Source: Pseudorhizobium tarimense (GTDB lineage: Bacteria; Pseudomonadota; Alphaproteobacteria; Rhizobiales; Rhizobiaceae). From it: a stretch of DNA of 64,000 nucleotides. The notes beneath the pieces were generated by a model. It did not search any database and was not told where the DNA came from. It was given only the letters and a program-made list of their open reading frames with translations. The stretch is from contig NZ_JALJRA010000001.1 of the NCBI RefSeq assembly GCF_022968135.1, positions 372,001 through 436,000 on the forward strand, given 5' to 3'. The position numbers were made by a program, and so were the translations under genes. Positions 58,362 to 64,000 of the stretch are shown here, piece by piece (positions within the stretch are counted from its first letter, which is position 1; every line of letters begins with the position of its first letter).

Positions 58362-58467
58362 CCGGCAGATCAGTGATAAATCTCGTTCATTTCTGCGGCG
58401 AGCTTGAGCATCAGTTCCGTGGCGGCTTTTTGGTTGCAGGGCGAATTGATTAGGAAGTCGCAGCAGC

Positions 58468-59652
58468 CTACCCAGCTTCTGGCTCCCGGCCGCCAGGAGG
58501 CGGGAATCGTGAAGCGTCAGAAAAGGCGATCGTCACAGTCACACCAGCGTCGCCTTGTATTTCCAGCTCACCGCCAATCTGTTTCACCAAGGAACGAATG
58601 AGCCCGTACCCCAGCGATCCTTCTCGGAAATTCGTCATCCCGATTCCGTTGTCACGGACGACGATCTCGACCCGTCCCGGCCCGCTTCGCTTTGCCTGGA
58701 CCACGATCGTTCCGGAACGATCACCGGGGAAGGCGTACTTAACAGCATTGGTGATGAGCTCGGCCAGCACGATGCCGAGCGGGAAGGCTACGTCGGCATC
58801 TATTAGAACATCTTCCTCCGTACGCGCTCTCAGTGAGATCCGCTCGTCCCCGGCTGTGAGGGATTTGAGCGCCTCGCAAAGCTCCGAAACATAAGTCGCT
58901 ACATCGACGCGCTGCCCCTGTTCCGAACGGCTTAGCATGTCGTGAACTCGTGCCATCGCGCTTAGCCGGTCAGCAGACTCGACAAAGAGAGCCCTCATCT
59001 GCGGGTCCGCCTGACGTCGCCCCTGCAGTTGCAGCAGTGATGCTCCAACCGACAAGCTGTTCTTGGCCCGGTGGTTAACCTCAACAAGAAGCATTTCGCG
59101 TTCCGCGTCTGCCCTCTTAAGTGAAGCGTTCGCTGCCTCCAGGGTACGGGTGCGCTCCTCCACTCGTTGTTCTAGTTCTGCATTGAGCGCGCGCAGTGCC
59201 TCCTCGGCTTCATAACGGCGGCTTATGTCGAGATAGGACATGAAGTGATTGGTGACACGCCCCTGGCCGTCGTCCAACGGTGTTGCAAACAGCATGCTCT
59301 GGAAGGTCGAGCCATCCTTGCGGTACTGCAGGATTTCCAGCGTCACGTCACGCCCCTCCTTCATGGCTGCCTCATACTCGGCGATCGCTCCGGGATCGGT
59401 CTGTGGTCCATTCATGAAGTGAGGGTGCTGACCGAGCAGTTCGTCGGGGCTGTACCCTGAAAGATGTACGAATGCCGGGTTCACGAAGGTGATCGGGTTG
59501 CCCGGGAGCGTGGCGTCAGTGACGATCATCGGCATCCGCGTCACGCGAACCGCCTCAACGAACACCCCGCCCTGCCCTCTCACGCTTTCAAGCTTTTGTT
59601 CGGAGGCAGTGCGCGCGGGCGTGCTCTCCATTCCTTCTTGAAACTCGTTCAT
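58468..59652 (-). CDS. PAS (LOV-like, Cys-less) HWE/HisKA_2 sensor histidine kinase
   Basis: A 394-residue cytoplasmic protein. The PAS domain (about 30-145) is of LOV type: ITFVNPAFVHLSGYSPDELL, GPQTDPGAIAEYEAAMKEG and LQYRKDGSTFQSMLFATPL. The photoactive Cys motif GRNCRFLQG is replaced by GQHPHFMNG, with Pro77 at the Cys position. A coiled coil (147-190) leads to the HisKA_2 phosphoacceptor EVNHRAKNSLSV (His194) and an HATPase (LAELITNAVKYAFPG, IVVRDNGIGM). GGAGG before ATG 59652 decides the start. It lies 91 bases downstream of the desaturase gene. Confidence 0.85.
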   Translation of the reverse strand: MNEFQEGMESTPARTASEQKLESVRGQGGVFVEAVRVTRMPMIVTDATLPGNPITFVNPAFVHLSGYSPDELLGQHPHFMNGPQTDPGAIAEYEAAMKEGRDVTLEILQYRKDGSTFQSMLFATPLDDGQGRVTNHFMSYLDISRRYEAEEALRALNAELEQRVEERTRTLEAANASLKRADAEREMLLVEVNHRAKNSLSVGASLLQLQGRRQADPQMRALFVESADRLSAMARVHDMLSRSEQGQRVDVATYVSELCEALKSLTAGDERISLRARTEEDVLIDADVAFPLGIVLAELITNAVKYAFPGDRSGTIVVQAKRSGPGRVEIVVRDNGIGMTNFREGSLGYGLIRSLVKQIGGELEIQGDAGVTVTIAFSDASRFPPPGGREPEAG

Positions 59653-59743
59653 ATATTCACCTCCAGCCAGGGGCGTCAGTTGAAGACGTTCATTTGTCAT
59701 TAAGCAAACCATCCTCGACGAGCGAGGCTGATCTCGCAAAGGG

Positions 59744-60784
59744 TTAAGGATTGGATGACGGAAGCGTCTTTGCCTCCTGGAGGGAAATCAGCCGCTGCGA
59801 GGCCTCGTCCCAAAGGATGAGTTTGACGCAGGCAAAGCTCTCACGCAGGCTGATGCGGCCAAGTTCCGCTAGCTCGGGATGGTCCCTTAGAACTTCCGGC
59901 AGTCGGTAAAACGGCACCTTGCTCGAAAGGTGGTGCACATGATGCATCCCAATATTGCCAGTGATCCATCTTAGCGGCCTTGGTAGATCATAGTGTGATG
60001 CGCCATGCATGGCAGCATGCGGGAACGACCACTCTGGCGGCTTCGACCAATGGGTGTCTTCAAACTGGTGCTGGACATAGAACAACCACACACCAGCCGA
60101 TCCCGCGAGCAGGACAATCGGCAAGTGAACAAGAAGAAAGGGCACCAAGCCAATTGCCCAAATCAACAGGGCGGCCAGTACAGCTACAGCGATGTTTGTC
60201 GCCATTGTCGAGAGCCAGGGCAGGACGCCCGATCGCATCATCCCAAAGGGGAGGCGTTGCTTGAACAAGAAAAGGAAAGCAGGACCGATGCCGAACATAA
60301 CCATGGGATGCCGGTATAGACGATAGCCTAGTTTCCCTCGGGGAGTGAGGGCATGATATTCCTCCACAGTCAGTGTCGTGATGTCGCCAACGCCTCGTTC
60401 GTCGAGATTTCCAGCAGAGGCGTGGTGCTCAGCATGTGCCCGGCGCCAATAGTCGTATGGAGTAAGCGTCAAGACGCCGATCGCACGTCCCGTCCAGTCG
60501 TCCCAGCGACGTCTCCCAAAGAATGAGCCATGCCCACAATCATGCTGCAACATGAAAAGGCGCAACAGGAACCCGGCCGCGGGAATAACGAGGATCACCC
60601 CGATCCAATATCCGAGATGGATGGCCAGCCACGCTGCTACCCAAAGGAGCACGAACGGAACGAGCGTTATCGCGAGCTCGTAGAAGCTTCGGCTTAGGGT
60701 GGGCTGACGATATCCCGATAGGATCTTGAGCCATGCCTTTTCCGAGAAACCGCCAGGAGAGGCAGCCGAATTAATTGCAGTCAT
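59744..60784 (-). CDS. membrane fatty acid desaturase
   Basis: A 346-residue protein with three histidine boxes of membrane desaturases: HDCGHGSF (from His81), HAEHHASAGN (from His117) and MHHVHHLSS near residue 285. Hydrophobic stretches at about 40-75 and 175-230 form the four membrane helices. It probably introduces a double bond into acyl chains, changing membrane fluidity. It resembles the DesA/omega-type class; regiospecificity is unknown. The gene reads in the same direction as the following sensor kinase. Confidence 0.9.
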   Translation of the reverse strand: MTAINSAASPGGFSEKAWLKILSGYRQPTLSRSFYELAITLVPFVLLWVAAWLAIHLGYWIGVILVIPAAGFLLRLFMLQHDCGHGSFFGRRRWDDWTGRAIGVLTLTPYDYWRRAHAEHHASAGNLDERGVGDITTLTVEEYHALTPRGKLGYRLYRHPMVMFGIGPAFLFLFKQRLPFGMMRSGVLPWLSTMATNIAVAVLAALLIWAIGLVPFLLVHLPIVLLAGSAGVWLFYVQHQFEDTHWSKPPEWSFPHAAMHGASHYDLPRPLRWITGNIGMHHVHHLSSKVPFYRLPEVLRDHPELAELGRISLRESFACVKLILWDEASQRLISLQEAKTLPSSNP

Positions 60785-60950
60785 AGCTGATCAGTGTCTT
60801 TCTGTTTAGCAGCACTTGGAGAAGATGTTCGGAATGCTGGAAGTGGTTCTCTGCGCCTGATCACTTGCTGATCCGGTGAACCTGAGTGCTGCTTTCAGCG
60901 TTCCAGCAGCGCCGGTGAACGGCAAGGCTTGGTATGAGTAACACGGTATT

Positions 60951-61404
60951 GTGTCTACTTCACGTCCGAGAGCGACCCAAGACCTGAGAACGACAGTCGT
61001 GACCCATAGTCCCGATGTCGCAACCGCGCTTCTTGATCATTCGGGAGTGGATGTGGAGCTAATCGGCGGTCGCATTTACAAACACTCGAACGTCTCTGTC
61101 GGCACAGTCGCCATCGAAGCAATCTTCGAACCCGCACGGATCTGTACTTCATGGACGTGACCGGTATGCATGCAGAGCACGGTCTGACGACTGGAGACCG
61201 CGAGGAGGCGGCGGTGAAGCGGGCGATGCCGGCAGGCTGTGGAGACTGTCGTGGTTGGCTCTAGGGAAAAGCTCGGTGCCGTGTTCACATACAGCGTTGT
61301 CGGCTCGATGACGTCAATGGGCTTGTCGTGAGCAGGAAGTGCCCAGAGGATCTGCTGAGCCCTCTTCGCGAAGCCGGCATGCAGATCATCGACACATCGT
61401 CGTG
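60951..61404 (+). pseudogene. DeoR-family regulator C-terminal remnant
   Basis: Fragments of a DeoR sensor domain on several frames: RATQDLRTTVVTHSPDVATA and LLDHSGVDVELIGGRIYKHS, then TDLYFMDVTGMHAEHGLTTG and DREEAAVKRA, then ETVVVGSREKLGA, then DVNGLVVSRK and REAGMQIIDTSS, TGA at 61402. The helix-turn-helix N-terminus is absent. Three or more frame changes make it a dead gene. It lies beside the right attachment repeat. Confidence 0.75.
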
Positions 61405-61818
61405 ATCTGATGGGGAGGCGCAGCCTTGGTAGCGCTCAAGAACGCGGATCCGAGGGAAGCATGATTGTGAGCAGAGAGACTGCAGAGCACTACACTTGGG
61501 AGACGAGTGCTCGCTTTACGGCCGACCTATGCAAACTTGAGGTCGAAAGCGGAAATAATTGCCGCTCTGCCACCCTGTTGACTGATGCGCAGAGCCAGGG
61601 CACAAAGATGCCATCCACGGTCGCTCGCGGCGGGAAATATAGGGAATACAAAGGAAATTTCTAACCCTTTGAAATCATGTTAGAATCCAGGCTCCCCAGC
61701 CACCCCTTTATCTTCATTTATTTTCAGTGGCTTACTGGGTCTAATGAAATGGCAACCGGAACAGTTTTCCGTGTCATTTTTCGAATCATTGGTGGGCAGT
61801 CCTAAAGTAAGCCTCGCC
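61405..61818. other. island right edge, no gene recognised
   Basis: Short frames only (the longest, 61410-61664, shows no family features). The right attachment repeat is at 61679-61702. After it comes AT-rich DNA with no gene, up to the left CTAG of the IS701-type element at 61819. Confidence 0.5.
61679..61702 (+). repeat. attR: copy of tRNA-Gln 3' end
   Basis: Matches the last 24 bases of the tRNA at 45645-45668 except for two changes (C to A, T to C). The remaining tRNA is not present here, as expected for the distal end of an integrated element. Confidence 0.85.
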
Positions 61819-61822
61819 TAGC

Positions 61823-62657
61823 ACTACTTTGGCATATTTTTGACTTGCGATGGTTTTCGATTCCCAAGACGGGTTTTCGATGATTCATAGGAGGTCGGCT
61901 TTTGGAGGGCCGGCCATGGACAGGAACTGGCATGCTGACTTGGAGCGCTGGCTCACGCCGTTTTCCACGGCGCTGCAGCACAAGACGCGAGCACGGATGT
62001 GCCCAGCCTACATCGCGGGGCTGATCGGACCGGCCGATCGCAACAGCATCCAGCCGATGGCGGCGCGTGACGGCGACGTGAGCTACGTCATAGGCAGCGG
62101 CGTTTGGGATGTGGCCCCGCTGGAAGCAGCGCTTCTCGTCGAAGCGGACAAACTGGTCGGCGACCAAAGTGCCTGGTTGATCATCGATGATACCGCATTG
62201 CCGAAGAAGGGGCGTCACTCGGTTGGTGTTGCGCCACAATACGCTTCCGCGCTCGGGAAGACTGCCGACTGCCAGTCTCTGATCTCGGTGTCGCTGGCAT
62301 CGCGCGAGGTGCCGGTGATGGTGGGTCTGCGGTTGTTTCTGCCAGAGACCTGGACGGACGATCCCGAACGCATGGTGCGGGCGCGTGCCGAAGGATCGAC
62401 AGGTCGCTTTGACAAAGCCGGAGATCGCCCTCGAGGAGATCGATCGGGTTATCGCCTCTGGCACGCGCTTCGGCTGCTTGCTTGCCGATTGAGGATATGG
62501 ATCAAGCGGGCCGTTCCGTCAGGCTTTGAGCGAGCGTGGCCTCAAGTGGGCGGTGGGGCTGTCGCGCCGCCAAAACGTCTACACGACCGACCCTGCGATG
62601 CCCGCACTGCGAAATGCTTCTCGCAGAAGCAGTCAAACCTAAAGTGCCAAAGTAGCG
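61823..62657 (+). mobile_element. IS701-type element, internally deleted
   Basis: Terminal repeats CACTACTTTGGCA at 61823-61835 and TGCCAAAGTAGCG at 62645-62657 match as inverted repeats at 12 of 13 positions. CTAG flanks both sides (61819-61822 and 62658-62661), the 4-bp YTAR-type target duplication of IS701. About 835 bases remain, shorter than the usual 1.3-1.5 kb. Confidence 0.8.
61916..62642 (+). pseudogene. IS701-family transposase remnant
   Basis: From MDRNWHADLERWLTPFSTAL the frame has KTRARMCPAYIAGLIGPADR, DGDVSYVIGSGVWDVAPL and the DDE first Asp region LIIDDTALPKKGRHSVGVAP. The stretch DQLHHF normally after DVSY is missing. Past MVRARAEG coding moves to another frame (KDRQVALTKPEIALEEIDRV, then LLAD, an in-frame TGA, GYGSSGPFRQALSERGLKWA and TTDPAMPALRN). 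The C-terminal third is absent. Inactive. Confidence 0.85.
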
Positions 62658-62882
62658 CTAGTCTCCCTTGACCCATCACCCGCACCTGGTTCCCCCTCTG
62701 CAACGGCCAGCGCCGGGCGATCCAGGCGCTGATCGTCAAAATGAGGGTCAATATTGTGCACGCCGAAACACAACTTAGGCGCATGCATGTAATTCTACTG
62801 CTACGGTGGCGACATCGTTCGCAGACGATTAGGGCGCGAACGGCTGAGAGATAGCAACTCTTGCCCCAAGACAAGAGGGGCT

Positions 62883-63590
62883 ATGATGCAGCTCTCCTCA
62901 TATAAGAACAAATTGCTGGCTCGCATTCCCGTCGCTGAACTCGCTGCCGTCGAGCCGCTCCTCGAAGCTGTCGACCTGCCCAAGGGCTTCACTATTGCTC
63001 TGCCTAAAGCCGCAATCGAGCACATTTACTTTCTGGAGCAGGGTCTGGGCTCTATCGTGTCAGTCTCGCCGGAAGGACAGAAAGCCGAAGCGGGAATGTT
63101 CGGCTACGAGGGGTTCTCTCCTACGCCGCCAGCGATTGGTTCATCGGTGAGCTTCCATGAAGTAATGATGCAGGCAGCAGGCAATGGCTACCGGATTAGG
63201 CTCGAGGAATTCTTGGCTCTGATGCCGAACTGCCAGGCGTTCTGGGACCTCCTGCACCGGTATGCTCACAACTTGGCGACACAGGTGTCGTACACCGCAC
63301 TGACCAATGCGATTCACCAGATCGACGAACGTCTCGGACGTTGGCTGCTGATGTGCCACGACCGGTTGCGGCAGGACCAATTCCTGATCACGCACGAGTA
63401 CATGGCGCTGATGCTTGCCGTCCGTCGCCCGAGCGTCACCACCTCATTGCACGTGCTGGAGGGCAACCAGTTCATCCGCTCCGAGCGGGGCCGCGTCACC
63501 ATCAGGAATCGGAAGGCTCTCGAAGAGTTCGCCCAAGATTCCTACGGCAGGCCCGAGGCAGAATACGCGCTCCTCTTCCCGACGCAATAG
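62883..63590 (+). CDS. Crp/Fnr-family transcriptional regulator
   Basis: A 235-residue protein. A cyclic-nucleotide-binding-like beta roll (PKGFTIALPKAAIEHIYFLE, SVSPEGQKAEAGMFGYEGFS) is followed by the long helix and a winged helix-turn-helix near residues 165-215 (THEYMALMLAVRRPSVTTSL, HVLEGNQFIRSERGRVTI). No Fe-S cysteines, so it is not FNR proper. Such lone Crp-like regulators are numerous in rhizobia. AGAGGGG precedes two adjacent ATGs. Ligand and targets unknown. Confidence 0.88.
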   Translation: MMQLSSYKNKLLARIPVAELAAVEPLLEAVDLPKGFTIALPKAAIEHIYFLEQGLGSIVSVSPEGQKAEAGMFGYEGFSPTPPAIGSSVSFHEVMMQAAGNGYRIRLEEFLALMPNCQAFWDLLHRYAHNLATQVSYTALTNAIHQIDERLGRWLLMCHDRLRQDQFLITHEYMALMLAVRRPSVTTSLHVLEGNQFIRSERGRVTIRNRKALEEFAQDSYGRPEAEYALLFPTQ

Positions 63591-63659
63591 GAAGACAGGC
63601 TTCGACCGATACGGCAGCCATCTTATATCGTATCCTGATCCCTTAGCTTTTCTAAACCC

Positions 63660-63680
63660 CGTGGTGTCTTCGACACCGCG
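63660..63680 (+). terminator. possible terminator hairpin after the Crp-like gene
   Basis: CGTGGTGTC, TTC loop, GACACCGCG: eight Watson-Crick pairs and one G-T pair. No T-run follows, so termination is uncertain. It lies 70 bases after the stop. Confidence 0.5.
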
Positions 63681-63835
63681 TGGAGGGGACCGGAAGGTGC
63701 CCCTATACGCAAGCGTACATGACGACCATGTGACATGACAAAGGCCGGATTGATTATTAGCTGTGTCCTACGTCGTCCTCTGGTCTGGCGCTGGCGACAG
63801 AGTTAAGCAGCTCTTGCCCGAGATGGGGCATGAGC

Positions 63836-64000
63836 ATGGCTCGGTACTTCTTCAACATATGTAATGGCACGCAATCCCGCGACGGGGTGGGATCGGATTG
63901 CATCGATGCCGCTGCGGTTCGGCCCAAGCCGTCGAGACGATGGAAGAACTCTTTGGTGGCAAGCTGTCGAAGGGTGGGGACGCTTCTTCGAAGTCGATCA
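63836..64000 (+). pseudogene. DUF6894-type protein, frameshifted and cut by the window edge
   Basis: ATG 63836 gives MARYFFNICNGTQSRDGVGS and DCIDAAAVR, matching the MPRYFFDI start of rhizobial DUF6894 small proteins. Near 63930 the frame shifts: QAVETMEELFGGKLSKGGDA continues in another frame to the end of the window. One base appears lost. The gene may extend beyond 64000. Confidence 0.6.

Larger units (their letters stand above)
45645..61702. mobile_element. degenerate genomic island integrated at tRNA-Gln
   Basis: About 16 kb bounded by the tRNA 3' end and its copy. Just inside the tRNA end is an integrase N-terminus, the usual place for an integrase. Inside are accessory genes, an IS66 copy, a transposase remnant and many frameshifted or nonsense genes, in contrast to the intact core to the left. 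No conjugation, replication or phage structural genes were found, so the island is probably no longer mobile. Confidence 0.75.

Noticed and set aside
60879..60904. EcfG-type general-stress promoter before the desaturase gene
   Set aside because: GGAAC and GTT occur on the reverse strand, but the spacing (18 bases) is longer than usual and the second element is weak.
61410..61664. An 84-codon frame near the right attachment repeat
   Set aside because: No recognisable family or upstream ribosome site; it lies among remnants.
45595..61702. Prophage
   Set aside because: No capsid, tail, portal, terminase or lysis gene is present; only an integrase fragment and transposases.

Overview
The window comes from the chromosome of an alphaproteobacterium of the Rhizobiaceae, most like Sinorhizobium/Ensifer. 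This rests on high GC, gene content and gene order: groESL, the short HisG with HisZ and HisS, glcDEF, gshA, divergent katA-oxyR, guaB, and rlmE with a ppx/gppA-type gene. The placement is from memory of rhizobial gene order; no search was run.

Layout. About 1-45.4 kb is core chromosome, dense and mostly intact. It holds RNA modification genes (rsmD fragment, rluB, tadA, rsmE, rlmE), ileS, ribF, the CIRCE-controlled groESL operon, the overlapping hisS-hisZ-hisG-methyltransferase operon, two tandem L,D-transpeptidases, an outer-membrane barrel, the glycolate oxidase operon glcDEF, a phosphate transporter behind a near-consensus PHO box, gshA, an oxidative stress block (katA/oxyR), guaB, an MFS exporter and an exopolyphosphatase-type gene. 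Small scars break this region: a decayed HicB-HicA-type toxin-antitoxin pair (6.9-7.35 kb), a RelB-like antitoxin whose RelE-like toxin is frameshifted (16.3-16.76 kb), and a zinc alcohol dehydrogenase with three frameshifts (37.2-38.2 kb).

At 45.6 kb lies an intact tRNA-Gln(CUG). Its 3' end is repeated (22 of 24 bases) at 61.68-61.70 kb, so the roughly 16 kb between reads as an old integrated genomic island. A truncated tyrosine-recombinase N-terminus sits just inside the tRNA end. Cargo includes an AI-2E-type permease with an unusual extra C-terminal domain, a PHB-depolymerase-type esterase, a membrane alpha/beta-hydrolase (frameshifted), a YegS/diacylglycerol-kinase-type lipid kinase (premature TGA), a run of small unknown genes including DUF1488, a complete IS66 element with a perfect 8-bp target duplication, a Cys-less LOV-like PAS/HWE histidine kinase beside a fatty-acid desaturase, and a shattered DeoR-type regulator. 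Lipid and membrane functions recur, and many genes are broken.

Beyond the right repeat are an internally deleted IS701-type element between CTAG duplications, a Crp/Fnr-family regulator, and a frameshifted DUF6894-type gene running off the end. No CRISPR array, rRNA gene or intact prophage was seen. The most interesting unexplained material is the island's lipid-enzyme and small-gene block (about 51-55.7 kb), the two-domain AI-2E permease, and the Cys-less LOV-like kinase/desaturase pair. Several single-base lesions could be sequencing errors rather than real decay.
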